Below are positions 21,300-30,775 of a stretch of DNA of 64,000 bases, piece after piece. The notes beneath the pieces were generated by a model, which ran no database searches, was not told the DNA's origin, and was given only the letters and a program-made list of their open reading frames with translations. Location of the stretch: contig NZ_JACHGH010000005.1 in assembly GCF_014207435.1 (NCBI RefSeq), forward strand, positions 62,001 to 126,000, in the 5' to 3' direction. This DNA comes from Salirhabdus euzebyi (GTDB taxonomy: Bacteria; Bacillota; Bacilli; Bacillales; Alkalibacillaceae). Each line of letters opens with the position of its first letter. Positions within the stretch are counted from its first letter, which is position 1. The position numbers were made by a program, and so were the translations under genes.

Positions 21300-21485
21300 T
21301 TTTATTACGAAAAAAATTTAGATAGTTTCCTATCCAAGTCTATAACCTTACTATAAAATATATTCTGACATTTCGCAATCTTTTTCCTAACTTTCATTTT
21401 AAAAAATTAACCGAAACAAAAAGGAACCCTACATCTCTTAGGATCCCTGCTTGCTTTAAATGTTAATGGTATTCCTAAACTATTA

Positions 21486-22247
21486 TTATTTACAATTTCT
21501 TATTGCCTTCGGACAAGTGGAACAAAAACTCTTTTCCTCGTTTGCCTCATAATAAAAGCAACATGTTTTTCTAATTCTAATTTCTGCATTAGACGCATTC
21601 GTTTCACATTCATTCCCATAGAATTTCAGAAAAGGATTTACTGCTTCTCCGAAAATATTAGCTGGGATCTTCTGTAGTAGATATTGAAAATCATCCTGTA
21701 TGTGTGTTTTCTCATTTTCCACATCGGTTTCTAACCTTTTTTCATATAACCAATAGATGTAAATAGCGACGTTTTCCCATAAGATAGGCTTTGGTACCTT
21801 ACCAACACAGGATACAGCATCTAACAATTGTTTCACGTTTTCCACAATTTGAATAAAGTGCTTCTGTCTCGCTTCATCCCGATCTAACCCCATTAGTTCT
21901 TTAGTTATTGAGTCAGAAAGGAAAAGCTGTGGAAGCCATATATTATCTACATCTCTCGGTACTAAATAGTAGTTTTTAAAGGAAACATCCAACTGTTTGT
22001 TAAACATAGACATGGAATATAAAAATGGTATCGTTATAATAAAACCAAGTCGTTTCACAAATTGTGAAGATGCAGCTAATAACGATTCAGCACCCAAGCG
22101 ATCCTTTAAATCTAATAAATATTGGTGTAAAAATTGGTGATTAAGGAATGACTCTAAAGGTATAACTTCTTGCCCATTTTTTTCAAATACTAGCCGAAAA
22201 TTATCGTTTAAAATGTTCTTTTCCTCTGTTACTAGTCGACTAGTCAT
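21486..22247 (-). CDS. FhuF-like ferric siderophore reductase
   Basis: Protein of about 253 residues with a C-terminal cysteine cluster CC-x11-C-x2-C (TCCFYYEANEEKSFCSTC), close to the [2Fe-2S] ligand pattern of FhuF-type reductases. It probably reduces ferric iron released from siderophores in the cytoplasm. The longest ORF starts at 22319; the ATG at 22245-22247 has AAAGGGGAAC upstream and overlaps the ATPase gene by eight bases, which implies translational coupling. Last gene of the siderophore operon. Confidence 0.8.
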   Translation of the reverse strand: MTSRLVTEEKNILNDNFRLVFEKNGQEVIPLESFLNHQFLHQYLLDLKDRLGAESLLAASSQFVKRLGFIITIPFLYSMSMFNKQLDVSFKNYYLVPRDVDNIWLPQLFLSDSITKELMGLDRDEARQKHFIQIVENVKQLLDAVSCVGKVPKPILWENVAIYIYWLYEKRLETDVENEKTHIQDDFQYLLQKIPANIFGEAVNPFLKFYGNECETNASNAEIRIRKTCCFYYEANEEKSFCSTCPKAIRNCK

Positions 22248-23052
22248 TTTTACGTTCCCCTTTAAGCTTTCTCCCTTTTCCATACGGAACACATAATGGT
22301 GTCCCAGAAAAAGGATCAAATGTTACTTTACAATGGAGACCAAAAACTTTCCATATTAATTCTTCTGTTATGATATTTTCTGGCTTTCCTTGTTCAAAAA
22401 CCTTTTTATCTTTAATAGCAATAATATGGTCTGCATACCGACAAGCTAAATTCAAATCATGTAACACCATCACAATGGTTCTTTGTTCAAGTTGATTCAA
22501 ATCATATAATAGATCCAATATTTCTATTTGGTGGGTCATGTCTAAAAAAGTAGTTGGTTCATCTAACAATAATATGTCAGTTTGTTGAGCAAGAGTCATG
22601 GCAATCCAAACGCGCTGCCGTTGTCCACCGGAAAGCGATTCTACCTTCCGTTCAGCTAAATCATAAACTCTAGTTGCGTGTAGTGCAGCATCAACCGCTC
22701 TCTCGTCTTCTTCCGTCCATTGTTTTATCCACGACTGATAAGGATATCTTCCTTGCTTTACTAATTGCAAAACCGTTAATCCTTCTGGTGCATGGGTCGA
22801 TTGAGGTAAAATAGATAAGTTTTTAGCAACTTCGTTTGTAGGCATCTTCTCTATTTCCGTTTCATGTAAAAGGACAGAACCGCTTTTTGGTGGTAATAAC
22901 CTTGCCATAGCCCGAAGTAAAGTTGATTTTCCACATCCATTGCTACCTATTAAAATTGTGATTTTCCCTTTTGGAATGGTTAAGCTTATGTCATCAATTA
23001 TTGTGCTGTCATCATATCCCAAAGTTAGTGATTTTACTGATAGAGCATCCAT
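22240..23052 (-). CDS. siderophore ABC transporter ATPase (YusV-like)
   Basis: ATPase of the FecE/FhuC family, about 270 residues. Walker A is GSNGCGKST, the signature LSGGQRQRVWIAMTLAQQ and Walker B ILLLDEPTTFLDM. Bacilli often share one such ATPase (YusV) among several siderophore permeases. The ATG at 23050-23052 has AAAGGG nine bases upstream; the ATG at 23059-23061 sits too close to it. It follows the two permease genes with a 7-base gap to the upstream stop and overlaps the FhuF-like gene. Confidence 0.9.
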   Translation of the reverse strand: MDALSVKSLTLGYDDSTIIDDISLTIPKGKITILIGSNGCGKSTLLRAMARLLPPKSGSVLLHETEIEKMPTNEVAKNLSILPQSTHAPEGLTVLQLVKQGRYPYQSWIKQWTEEDERAVDAALHATRVYDLAERKVESLSGGQRQRVWIAMTLAQQTDILLLDEPTTFLDMTHQIEILDLLYDLNQLEQRTIVMVLHDLNLACRYADHIIAIKDKKVFEQGKPENIITEELIWKVFGLHCKVTFDPFSGTPLCVPYGKGRKLKGERKND

Positions 23053-23068
23053 CTTTCCCATCCCTTTC

Positions 23069-24121
23069 TTACATGTTTCTACTCTTATACATTAAGTAAA
23101 TGAAATAAGGTGCACCTATTGCAGAGGTAAGAACCCCAGCTGGTAACTCTAAAGGAGCAAAAGCTACACGAGCAATTAAATCAGCTATTAATACAATAAT
23201 TCCACCCATTAGAGCTGACACTGGTAAAAGTGCACCAAAGGAAGACCCTACTAACTTTCTCGCTATATGCGGGGCCATTAATCCAACAAAACCAATGCCA
23301 CCTGCAAAAGCTACAGCTCCACCTGCTAGAGCAGTACTTAAGAACAGTAAGACAAAACGATCTTTTTGCACTTTCTGACCAGCATTAACTGCTAATTCTT
23401 CACCTAATTCTTGCATATTTAATCGTCTTGCATATACGAATGTAATAATTGTAAGGAGCAAAATCCACGGAACAATGATCGCAATTTCATTCCAATTTGT
23501 ACCGTTTACACTTCCAGTAATCCAAATATTTGCTCTTGAAGCAGTAAACACTGGACCTAAAATCATCATCATTGTTGTAAATGCTTGCATAGCTGCTGCT
23601 AGCCCAATACCTATTAGAACTAGTCTAATAGGTGTGATACCACCCTTTTTCCAGGCAAGAGCATAAACGAGAAACCCCATACATACAGCACCAATGAAAG
23701 AAGCTAGCGGTAACCAATGTATACTAACTGTTAATGTATTACTACGATCACTAAATAACGCTAAAAAACCAACTGTCGTAAAAGCAGCTCCACCAGTGAT
23801 ACCAATAATGTCAGGTGATGCTAGCGGGTTACGGATAATCCCTTGTAGAATAGCACCGGATATAGCCAAAGCTGCGCCAGCAACAACAGCTAACAATATA
23901 CGTGGCATTCGGAAGGAGAACACGACTAATTCTTCCATTGAACTGCCTGTACCAAAAATTACTTTTAATACATTCAACGGGGAAATGTTCATTTGCCCTA
24001 TACCTAAACTAATTATCATTATGAGTAACATGAGAAAAAGAAAGCCAATTGTCACAACCAATGACTTTTTATCTAACAGTAAAGAGACTTTCCACATGCG
24101 AAAAGGTACATATTTTTTCAT
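23069..24121 (-). CDS. siderophore ABC transporter permease (FecCD family)
   Basis: FecCD/BtuC-family permease of 350 residues with about nine to ten membrane segments. Family blocks include FRMPRILLAVVAGAALAISG, QGIIRNPLASPDIIGITGGA and VGLMAPHIARKLVG. It forms the import channel as a heterodimer with the product of 24118-25116, with which it overlaps by four bases (ATGA). Confidence 0.92.
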   Translation of the reverse strand: MKKYVPFRMWKVSLLLDKKSLVVTIGFLFLMLLIMIISLGIGQMNISPLNVLKVIFGTGSSMEELVVFSFRMPRILLAVVAGAALAISGAILQGIIRNPLASPDIIGITGGAAFTTVGFLALFSDRSNTLTVSIHWLPLASFIGAVCMGFLVYALAWKKGGITPIRLVLIGIGLAAAMQAFTTMMMILGPVFTASRANIWITGSVNGTNWNEIAIIVPWILLLTIITFVYARRLNMQELGEELAVNAGQKVQKDRFVLLFLSTALAGGAVAFAGGIGFVGLMAPHIARKLVGSSFGALLPVSALMGGIIVLIADLIARVAFAPLELPAGVLTSAIGAPYFIYLMYKSRNM

Positions 24122-25116
24122 CGATCAAACCCCCTTCTTGCTATATAAATAAAGAAGGGTGCACCAATCAATGCAGTCATTACGCCTACTGGTACCTCTG
24201 CTGGCATAATAATATACCTTGCGCCTATATCGGCTAATAGCAGAAGAGTTGCGCCCAATAGACCACTATAAGGGATAACCCATTTATAATCGATCCCAAC
24301 GAGCCATCTTGAGATATGGGGAATAATAATTCCAATAAAACCAATTGGCCCTGCAATGGCAACGGAACCACCAGCTAACAACACGACAATAATAGCCCCA
24401 AATATTTTTACGATAATTGTTTTTTGGCCCAAGCCCTTCGCTACATCTTCTCCCATTGATAAAATATTCATTTGTTTTCCAATAAATGTGGCAAAAATCC
24501 ATCCAACTATTAAATAAGGAAGAACTGAAATTAATATTTGAAGATCTCTTCCTTGTACCGAACCAGCTAACCAAAACAATACTTGATCCAAAGCCCGTTC
24601 ATTCATTGTCAGAATGCCTTGTGTAAAGGATGAAAATAAAGCTGCCATTGCTGCTCCAGCTAACGTTAATTTTACTGGTGTCATACCGTCGCGTCCCATT
24701 GACCCTAAAACGTATACAAGAACTGCCGCTAAAGCAGCACCGGCAAAAGCAAACCATGACAAAGTAGCAAGCGAAGAAATTCCTAACGTACTAATACCAA
24801 ATACGACAAAAAAACTAGCTCCTGCATTCACCCCAAAAATACTTGGTGATGCAAGCGGATTATTTGTTAGCCCTTGCATAATTGTTCCTGCTATCGCTAA
24901 ATTAGCACCGACAGCAGCAGCAATTAAGGCACGTGGTATTCTTACATCTTTAATGATGATATGCTCATTTGATCCATTAAAATTACTAAAAGCGTCTATT
25001 ACCATTTGTGGAGTGATTTTTGTAAGTCCAAAAATAACGCTACTCCACATTAATAGGAGAACGAGTATGATCCCTATGAAAATCCCCACTAATTTCGTAA
25101 CGTTACTTTTTAACAT
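24118..25116 (-). CDS. siderophore ABC transporter permease (FecCD family)
   Basis: Second FecCD permease, 332 residues, with the same blocks (VRIPRALIAAAVGANLAIAG, QGLTNNPLASPSIFGVNAGA, GIIIPHISRWLVG). It is first in the minus-strand operon; its promoter overlaps a Fur box (25216-25230). The order permease-permease-ATPase-reductase and the divergent binding-protein gene indicate one hydroxamate- or catecholate-type siderophore importer. Confidence 0.92.
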   Translation of the reverse strand: MLKSNVTKLVGIFIGIILVLLLMWSSVIFGLTKITPQMVIDAFSNFNGSNEHIIIKDVRIPRALIAAAVGANLAIAGTIMQGLTNNPLASPSIFGVNAGASFFVVFGISTLGISSLATLSWFAFAGAALAAVLVYVLGSMGRDGMTPVKLTLAGAAMAALFSSFTQGILTMNERALDQVLFWLAGSVQGRDLQILISVLPYLIVGWIFATFIGKQMNILSMGEDVAKGLGQKTIIVKIFGAIIVVLLAGGSVAIAGPIGFIGIIIPHISRWLVGIDYKWVIPYSGLLGATLLLLADIGARYIIMPAEVPVGVMTALIGAPFFIYIARRGFDR

Positions 25117-25202
25117 AGCTGATAACCTTCCCCTACTACTCTATATCTATATCTAATTAAAAAAAGCATTTTATTTCTTTATCACATAATATTTCTCCTA
25201 AA

Positions 25203-25231
25203 AGTCTAATGCAATTGATAATCATTGTCAA
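25203..25231 (-). promoter_or_regulatory. promoter of the siderophore permease operon
   Basis: TTGACA (25226-25231), 17-base spacer and TAGACT (25203-25208) on the minus strand. The spacer contains most of the Fur box. Confidence 0.6.
25216..25230. promoter_or_regulatory. Fur box
   Basis: TGATAATCATTGTCA matches the Bacillus 7-1-7 Fur site with one mismatch between arms. It overlaps the minus-strand promoter. Confidence 0.85.
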
Positions 25232-25302
25232 TGAGCATAAAAGTGCTTACCTACTAACCTACTAGAAGTTACATGCCAATAAATAAAACGATAAAATGTA
25301 TA

Positions 25303-25331
25303 TTGACAATCTAACTGATAACGATTATCAT
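25303..25331 (+). promoter_or_regulatory. promoter of the siderophore-binding protein gene
   Basis: TTGACA (25303-25308), 17-base spacer, TATCAT (25326-25331). A Fur box covers the -10 region. Confidence 0.8.
25316..25330. promoter_or_regulatory. Fur box
   Basis: TGATAACGATTATCA, a nearly perfect 7-1-7 Fur palindrome overlapping the -10 of the plus-strand promoter. Confidence 0.92.
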
Positions 25332-25342
25332 CAAGTTGGTAA

Positions 25343-25357
25343 TGAAAATCATTATCA
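25343..25357. promoter_or_regulatory. second Fur box of the plus-strand promoter
   Basis: TGAAAATCATTATCA, one arm mismatch, immediately downstream of the likely transcription start. Confidence 0.8.
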
Positions 25358-25389
25358 ATTAAAAATATCCTACATAGGAGGTAGCATAC

Positions 25390-26328
25390 ATGTTTAAGAA
25401 ATTCGGTATTTCCATTACTTTGTTATTATTCGTTTTATTCTTAGGAGCTTGTGGTCAAACGGAAGATGAAACAACAGGTGAAGCAGGTTTTGAAGTAGAA
25501 CATGCTATGGGTACATCAACTGTCCCAGAAAATCCAGAAAGAATTGTTGTTTTAACTAACCATGGTACAGAAGCACTTTTATCATTAGGTGTAAAACCAG
25601 TTGGTGCAGTTCAATCCTGGACAGGTGATCCTTGGTATGAGCATATTGCAAGTGAGATGGAGGGCGTAGAAGTAGTTGGTTTGGAAAGTGATATTAACTT
25701 AGAAGCTATTGCTGCTTTAGAGCCTGATTTAATTTTAGGAAACAAAATGAGACAAGAAGAGCATTATCAAGCATTAAGTGATATCGCTCCAACAGTTTTT
25801 GAAGAAACACTTCGTGGTGATTGGAAAGTTAACTATGAGCTAATAGCTGAAGCGGTTAATAAAGCTGAAAAAGGGCAAGAAGTTTTAGATACTTACAATG
25901 ACCGAGTAGCAACATTAGCTGAAAACTTAGGTGATAAAATTAATACAGAAGTGTCCATGGTTCGTTTTATGCCAGACGATGTACGTATCTATCATAAAGA
26001 TTCGTTCTCTGGTATTATCCTAAGCGAAATCGGTTTAAAACGTCCTGAAGCACAAGATGTTGATGATTTTGCTGCAAAAGGTGTGACGAAAGAAAGAATT
26101 AATGAAATGGATGGAGACGTTATTTTCTACTTCACATATGAAAATGAAAAAGGTGAAGGACAACAAGCAGAAGATCAATGGATTAACGATCCACTATGGA
26201 ATAACTTAGAAGCGGTTAAAGCTGGTAAAGCTTATGAAGTTAGCGACACAATATGGAATACAGCTGGTGGCGTTATGGCTGCTAACTTAATGTTAACTGA
26301 TTTAGAAAACAAATTACTTAGTGAATAA
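25390..26328 (+). CDS. iron-siderophore ABC transporter substrate-binding lipoprotein
   Basis: Binding protein of the FepB/FhuD type, 312 residues. The signal peptide ends in the lipobox LGAC (Cys about 21). The mature part shows PENPERIVVLTNHGTEALLSLGV and the IAALEPDLILGNKM block of the class III binding fold. A TAGGAGG ribosome site precedes the ATG. It is transcribed divergently from the permease operon, under two Fur boxes. The siderophore is not identifiable from sequence. Confidence 0.92.
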   Translation: MFKKFGISITLLLFVLFLGACGQTEDETTGEAGFEVEHAMGTSTVPENPERIVVLTNHGTEALLSLGVKPVGAVQSWTGDPWYEHIASEMEGVEVVGLESDINLEAIAALEPDLILGNKMRQEEHYQALSDIAPTVFEETLRGDWKVNYELIAEAVNKAEKGQEVLDTYNDRVATLAENLGDKINTEVSMVRFMPDDVRIYHKDSFSGIILSEIGLKRPEAQDVDDFAAKGVTKERINEMDGDVIFYFTYENEKGEGQQAEDQWINDPLWNNLEAVKAGKAYEVSDTIWNTAGGVMAANLMLTDLENKLLSE

Positions 26329-26337
26329 AGAATAACG

Positions 26338-26381
26338 AAAAGCTCCCTTATCAATTTTGCGATAAGGGAGCTTTTTTATTC
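26338..26381 (+). terminator. terminator of the binding-protein gene
   Basis: Stem AAGCTCCCTTATC/GATAAGGGAGCTT followed by six T. Confidence 0.88.
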
Positions 26382-26451
26382 TATCTAAAATGTGGTTACT
26401 TTTTTCCTTAAACTGCGAAGTAACTTTGTAATTTGGTCAGTGCTTATACGA

Positions 26452-26571
26452 CCGCTTCGGCATAATACTTCGCTTTCCACGGGCACGGCCTCAGCCTCCT
26501 CGCGGAAAACCACCGCTCCGGGGTCTTCAGACACGTGCTATCCCGTAGGAGTCTGCGTATTCTGCCTACGC
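26452..26571 (-). repeat. GC-rich Bacillaceae intergenic repeat, reverse copy
   Basis: Reads on the minus strand like 15593-15706 and 26713-26824: GACTCCTACGGGA, GTCTGAAGACCCC, GAGGAGGCTGAGG, CGTGGAAAGCG. The right flank CTAAGATTGATTTTCTGATT recurs beside the deleted copy at 15472-15514. Confidence 0.7.
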
Positions 26572-26712
26572 TAAGATTGATTTTCTGATTCAAGGATAGT
26601 GGTAAACCATATAGGCATGTTAGATTAATTCTTCTTTATCAATACGACTATATTATTAACTTTCCTTTTCCCAATTCATCCGTACATTAAAGATAAGCAC
26701 ATGCTTAGCGAA

Positions 26713-26824
26713 GGAAATACACGTAGACTCCTACGGGACAGCGAAGACGTTGAGACCCCACAGCGAGCGTTCTGTGCGAGTGAGGAGGCTCAGCGCGAGC
26801 CCGTGGAAAGCGTAGTGTATTTCC
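26713..26824 (+). repeat. GC-rich Bacillaceae intergenic repeat with 10-bp terminal inverted repeats
   Basis: Bounded by the perfect inverted repeat GGAAATACAC/GTGTATTTCC. The inside carries GACTCCTACGGGA, TTGAGACCCCACAG, GAGGAGGCTCAGCG and CCGTGGAAAGCG, shared with the other two copies. Confidence 0.72.
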
Positions 26825-26987
26825 GTAGCGGCTGGAATTAAAGTTCAATGGTTACGTCGCATTTTCCATCAAATGAGATACAAGAATTTCTACGGAAAGA
26901 GCTGTTATCTAATAGAAGTCATAGGCATATTTACACCTCGATTAGACATCCTAAAAAAAGGAGAAATATTTTAAAGGAGGAAGCAGA

Positions 26988-27242
26988 ATGCCACAACCAA
27001 ATAATCAGAATCCACCACAACCATCCCCACCTAATATGATAAGTACAAAGGATCAATCATACTTAACGGATATGCTTTCATGGAACTTACTAGCAAGTAA
27101 AAAAGCTCACTTTTTTGCTCAACAGTGTCATGATCAAGAAGTAAAATCGGCTCTCGATCAAGCAGGACAAATGCACCAACAACATTATCAAAAACTTTTA
27201 CAGTATCTAAGTCATAATCCAAGTCCACAGGTTAGTAATTAA
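26988..27242 (+). CDS. small CotF-like spore coat-associated protein
   Basis: 84-residue protein with a proline/asparagine-rich N-terminus and a helical C-terminal part (YLTDMLSWNLLASKKAHFFA) resembling the coat F domain. It has a strong AAAGGAGG site eight bases before the ATG. Twelve bases separate it from the next CotF-like gene, so the pair is probably cotranscribed in the sporulating cell. Family assignment is by resemblance and gene pairing; coat localisation is inferred. Confidence 0.72.
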   Translation: MPQPNNQNPPQPSPPNMISTKDQSYLTDMLSWNLLASKKAHFFAQQCHDQEVKSALDQAGQMHQQHYQKLLQYLSHNPSPQVSN

Positions 27243-27254
27243 GGAGGGATAAAG

Positions 27255-27638
27255 GTGACAAACGAACAACAATTACAACAAGATGCCCAAAGAAACATGG
27301 CAATTATGCAACAAATGGAGAGCAAAAAAGTATCCAATCCTGAAACAAAGGTGCCTAAGACCCCTGAAATGAATGAACGTGATTTTGTTAATGACATGCT
27401 AGCAACAGAGAAATATATGACAGATGCCTATAGTACCGCGATGAATGAAGTAAGTCATCAAACTCTATATGGTGATTTAGCGACTATTTTTAAGGAATCC
27501 CAAGATTGCCAACGTCAGCTTTTTAACTTAATGTTCGAAAAAGGTTGGTATTCACTTGAAGTAGCTGACCAGAAAAAAATGCAACAAGCCTATCAGCAAT
27601 ACTCCGGTTATTCTAACCAACTGCCATACTTGCAATAA
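27255..27638 (+). CDS. coat F domain protein (CotF/YusN-like)
   Basis: 127 residues with the coat F domain in the C-terminal half: NERDFVNDMLATEKYMTDAYSTAMNEVSH, then the helix around DCQRQLFNLMFEKGWY, a typical ferritin-like helical hairpin of CotF relatives such as YusN. It starts at a GTG (27255) preceded by AAGGAGGG. The C-terminus is rich in tyrosine and glutamine, usual for coat proteins. In B. subtilis yusN lies close to fadNAE, in line with this location. Confidence 0.82.
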   Translation: MTNEQQLQQDAQRNMAIMQQMESKKVSNPETKVPKTPEMNERDFVNDMLATEKYMTDAYSTAMNEVSHQTLYGDLATIFKESQDCQRQLFNLMFEKGWYSLEVADQKKMQQAYQQYSGYSNQLPYLQ

Positions 27639-27662
27639 ATTACAATTAATACGCTTAATTTT

Positions 27663-27757
27663 AGAAAAACTTGGCTTGTCGTCAAGTCCTTATGGCGAAA
27701 GCCTTAGTTTTTCTTATACTTTAATCCTTTAACAAAGTTAAACTTTCTTAAAGTACA
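27663..27757. repeat. AT-rich intergenic repeat (AAAACTTGGCTTG module)
   Basis: Begins GAAAAACTTGGCTTGTCG and contains the hairpin-forming GGCTTGTCGTCAAG...GGCGAAAGCC and a tail AAAGTTAAACTTTCTTAAAG. The start and tail recur at 30832-30882 without the middle, fused to another repeat. Confidence 0.5.
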
Positions 27758-27786
27758 AAAAAGGTTGCCATGTCGGCAACCTTTTC
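27758..27786 (-). terminator. terminator of the copper operon
   Basis: Stem AAAAGGTTGCC/GGCAACCTTTT with a short loop, followed by T's on the minus strand, just past copZ. Confidence 0.88.
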
Positions 27787-27790
27787 GTAT

Positions 27791-27994
27791 TTATGCTACA
27801 TCATAACCTTGTTCTTCAACAGCTTCTTTCATTTCTGCTTCAGTTACTTTTCCTTCTTCATACTGGACATCTACTTTTCCAGTCGCAAGGTTTACGTCTA
27901 CGTTTTGTACCCCATCAAGGTCTTTTAATGCTCCTTTAACAGAAGCTTCACAATGTCCACAAGTCATTCCACTCACATTTAAAGTTATAGTCAT
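27791..27994 (-). CDS. copZ: copper chaperone CopZ
   Basis: 67-residue HMA-domain protein that binds Cu(I) through MTCGHC near residue 10 and delivers it to CopA. No signal peptide, so it is cytoplasmic. Last gene of csoR-copA-copZ. Confidence 0.96.
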   Translation of the reverse strand: MTITLNVSGMTCGHCEASVKGALKDLDGVQNVDVNLATGKVDVQYEEGKVTEAEMKEAVEEQGYDVA

Positions 27995-28019
27995 TTTAAA
28001 ATCTTCCTCCTAAATAATG

Positions 28020-30404
28020 TTATATTTTCACTCTTTTAAGTCTTAAAGCATTCAACACAACACTCACAGAACTAAATGCCATTGCAGCTCCTGCTACCCA
28101 TGGAGCTAATAATCCCAATGCAGCAATTGGGATTCCTGCAGAATTATAGGCAAGTGCCCAAAAAAGGTTTTGTCTAATATTTTTAATCGTCTTTTGGCTA
28201 AGCTTAATGGCTTTCGGTATGAGCAATAACTCTCCACCTAGTATCGTTACATCTGCAGCTTCAATCGCTACATCGGTCCCTGTTCCTATTGCAATACCTA
28301 CATCGGCTATTGCTAAGGCAGGTGCATCATTGATCCCATCTCCTACCATTGCTACATATTTCCCTTCTTTTTGCAGGCGTTGAACGACAGAGGCTTTCTG
28401 CTCTGGCAACACTTCAGCTATTACTTGATCAATTCCAACTTGGTTGGCGATAGATTTAGCAGTACGCTCATTATCACCTGTTAACATAACTAATTCAATG
28501 CCTAACTTTTTCAAGTCGCTTAACGCTTTTTTGGCTGTTTCTTTTACTGTGTCAGCTACCGCAATTAAGCCCTTACTTTGCCCATTAACCGCAATGAGCA
28601 TAGCTGTTTTTCCTTCTGTTTCAAGCTGCTCCATCCTTTGATCAAACACCTCATAAGAAACCCCGTTATTACTTAATAACTTCCTTGTTCCAATTAAAAT
28701 ATTTTCCCCTTCAATAGTAGCCTTTATCCCATGACCAGGAACTGCTTCAAAGGCTTCGGTTTGTTTTAACTCCACTCCATTTGTCTTAGCATATTTTACA
28801 ATTGCATCTGCTAGAGGATGCTCAGAAGAATTTTCAGCAGTTGCCACATAGGCTAATAGATCAAGATCTCCTTCATAATCTGTTACTTCTGGTTGACCTT
28901 TTGTAATCGTTCCTGTTTTGTCAAAAACAATTGTATTAATTTTATGTGTACTTTCTAGATGCTCGCCACCTTTATATAAAATTCCATTTTCAGCACCTTT
29001 ACCTGTTCCTACCATAATAGAAGTTGGAGTTGCTAATCCTAAAGCACAAGGACAAGCAATTACTAAAACGGCTATCGCTGCAGAAAGGGCCTGAGGTAAA
29101 TCCCCGGGTGCTACAAGTGACATCCAAATAATAAAGGTGAGAACCGCAATTATCACAACTATAGGAACAAAATATCCTGAAATGACATCCGCCATCCTTT
29201 GAATTGGTGCCTTAGAGCCTTGAGCTTCTTCCACTACTTTCACAATACTGGAAAGGGCTGTATCTTTCCCAACCTTCGTTGCTTTCATATGAATTGTACC
29301 GTTCTTATTAATTGTTGCTCCAATTAGGGTATCCCCAACTACCTTCTCAATAGGAATGGATTCTCCCGTAATCATCGACTCATCGATAGAGGTAGTACCT
29401 TTTATTACTTCTCCATCCACAGGAATTTTTTCACCAGGTCGAACAAGTAAAATGTCATCAACTACTACTTCTTCTATTTTAACTTTTACTTCTTCATTTT
29501 CTCTAATGACTGTTGCTTCTTTTGCCTGTAAATCTAATAACTTGGAAATAGCAATTGTCGTTCTACCTTTAGCAACAGATTCGAAATATTTCCCTAATAG
29601 TACTAATGTGATTAAAATGGCACTTGTTTCAAAATAAAGATGAGGCATCATCCCTGGGTGAATAGTTACTTCAATTGCTTGAGCCAAGCTATAGAAATAC
29701 GCTGCACTAGTACCAAGAGCAATTAACACATCCATATTTGCCGTCTTGTTTCGTAAATTTTTATATGCTCCTACATAAAATTGCCAACCAATAACAAATT
29801 GGACAGGAGTCGCTAATAAAAATTGAAACCATGGGTTCATCAGTAAAGGTGGAACGTAAAGATTAAATAAATGCTCTAACATCGTGTATAACAAAGGTAA
29901 GGAAAGGGCCGCAGATATGTAGAGCTTCATTCGTTTCTGCTTTAGCTCTTCCTCTTTATCCAATTCCTTCTCTTTTTGATCTGCTCGTTGCTTTGTGTCG
30001 TACCCTAGCTTTTGAATTCGATGAATAATGTCGTCAACTTGGACAGTACTTGCTTCATATTCAATTAAGGCTGTCTCATTAGCTAAATTTACTGTTGCCT
30101 TTTCAATCCCATCCATCTTATTTAAAACTTTCTCAATCCTCGTGGAACAGGCAGCACATGTCATACCAAATACATCAAGCTCGACTTTTTCCTTTTTCAC
30201 ACCATAACCAAGCTTATTAATTTTAGCTTGAATGACATCCATGTTTACTTGATTAGGATCATAAGAAATGGATGCTTTTTCAAGTGTCAAATTCACATTC
30301 GCATTTACGCCGTCCATCTTATTGAGGACTTTTTCAATTCTTGATGAACAGGCAGCACATGTCATGCCTGTTATACCTATTTGGACTTGCTTTTGTTCAC
30401 TCAT
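28020..30404 (-). CDS. copA: copper-exporting P1B-type ATPase CopA
   Basis: Copper exporter of 794 residues. Two N-terminal HMA domains each carry a Cu-binding CAAC motif (near residues 17 and 84). Eight predicted membrane segments follow, with the transport motif CPC in [13 protein letters not shown], the actuator TGES, the phosphorylated aspartate in [20 protein letters not shown] with the HP motif, and [10 protein letters not shown]. Stop and start codons of neighbours are 15-25 bases apart, so it is cotranscribed with csoR and copZ. Confidence 0.97.
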   Translation of the reverse strand: MSEQKQVQIGITGMTCAACSSRIEKVLNKMDGVNANVNLTLEKASISYDPNQVNMDVIQAKINKLGYGVKKEKVELDVFGMTCAACSTRIEKVLNKMDGIEKATVNLANETALIEYEASTVQVDDIIHRIQKLGYDTKQRADQKEKELDKEEELKQKRMKLYISAALSLPLLYTMLEHLFNLYVPPLLMNPWFQFLLATPVQFVIGWQFYVGAYKNLRNKTANMDVLIALGTSAAYFYSLAQAIEVTIHPGMMPHLYFETSAILITLVLLGKYFESVAKGRTTIAISKLLDLQAKEATVIRENEEVKVKIEEVVVDDILLVRPGEKIPVDGEVIKGTTSIDESMITGESIPIEKVVGDTLIGATINKNGTIHMKATKVGKDTALSSIVKVVEEAQGSKAPIQRMADVISGYFVPIVVIIAVLTFIIWMSLVAPGDLPQALSAAIAVLVIACPCALGLATPTSIMVGTGKGAENGILYKGGEHLESTHKINTIVFDKTGTITKGQPEVTDYEGDLDLLAYVATAENSSEHPLADAIVKYAKTNGVELKQTEAFEAVPGHGIKATIEGENILIGTRKLLSNNGVSYEVFDQRMEQLETEGKTAMLIAVNGQSKGLIAVADTVKETAKKALSDLKKLGIELVMLTGDNERTAKSIANQVGIDQVIAEVLPEQKASVVQRLQKEGKYVAMVGDGINDAPALAIADVGIAIGTGTDVAIEAADVTILGGELLLIPKAIKLSQKTIKNIRQNLFWALAYNSAGIPIAALGLLAPWVAGAAMAFSSVSVVLNALRLKRVKI

Positions 30405-30418
30405 CGTTCATCTCTCCT

Positions 30419-30733
30419 TTACGACTTAGAGAACTGCTGAAAAACTTTCATCAATTCATCGATAGCCTCTTCTCCATTTCCCGATTTTACTGCAGAACTT
30501 ACACAATGATGTGAGTGGGTCTCCAACAAACTAAACCCCACTTTTTTTAAAGCAGCATTAATGGCCGAAACTTGCACTAAAATATCTACGCAGTATCTAT
30601 CCTCTTCGACCATTTTTTGAATACCTCTCACTTGTCCTTCTATTCGTTTTAGTCTATTTATTATTTGTTGTTTTTCATCATGTGATTTAGACTTTACTGG
30701 TTTTTTACCACTGTTTTCTGGTAATTTTTCCAT
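30419..30733 (-). CDS. csoR: copper-sensing repressor CsoR
   Basis: Helical DUF156 repressor of 104 residues. The Cu(I) ligands are visible as Cys in DRYCVDIL and His/Cys in LLETHSHHCVSS, the X-C-H-C pattern of CsoR. Copper binding releases it from DNA. First gene of the operon that it should control; its operator lies in its own promoter. Confidence 0.95.
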   Translation of the reverse strand: MEKLPENSGKKPVKSKSHDEKQQIINRLKRIEGQVRGIQKMVEEDRYCVDILVQVSAINAALKKVGFSLLETHSHHCVSSAVKSGNGEEAIDELMKVFQQFSKS

Positions 30734-30753
30734 TTTATCACTTCCTTCAAATA

Positions 30754-30775
30754 ATACTATACCCCCCTATAGTAT
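30754..30775. promoter_or_regulatory. CsoR operator
   Basis: Perfect 8-bp inverted repeat ATACTATA/TATAGTAT around a run of six C:G pairs, typical of G-tract CsoR sites. It spans the promoter spacer and -10. Confidence 0.88.

Larger units (their letters stand above)
26382..26987. other. intergenic region with two GC-rich repeats
   Basis: About 600 bases without a convincing gene. It holds two oppositely oriented copies of the GC-rich repeat (26452-26571 and 26713-26824). The 63-codon frame at 26848 has no ribosome site or family resemblance. Confidence 0.7.

Noticed and set aside
26848-27039. 63-codon frame between repeats and CotF gene
   Set aside because: No ribosome site, and it overlaps the CotF-like gene start in another frame.
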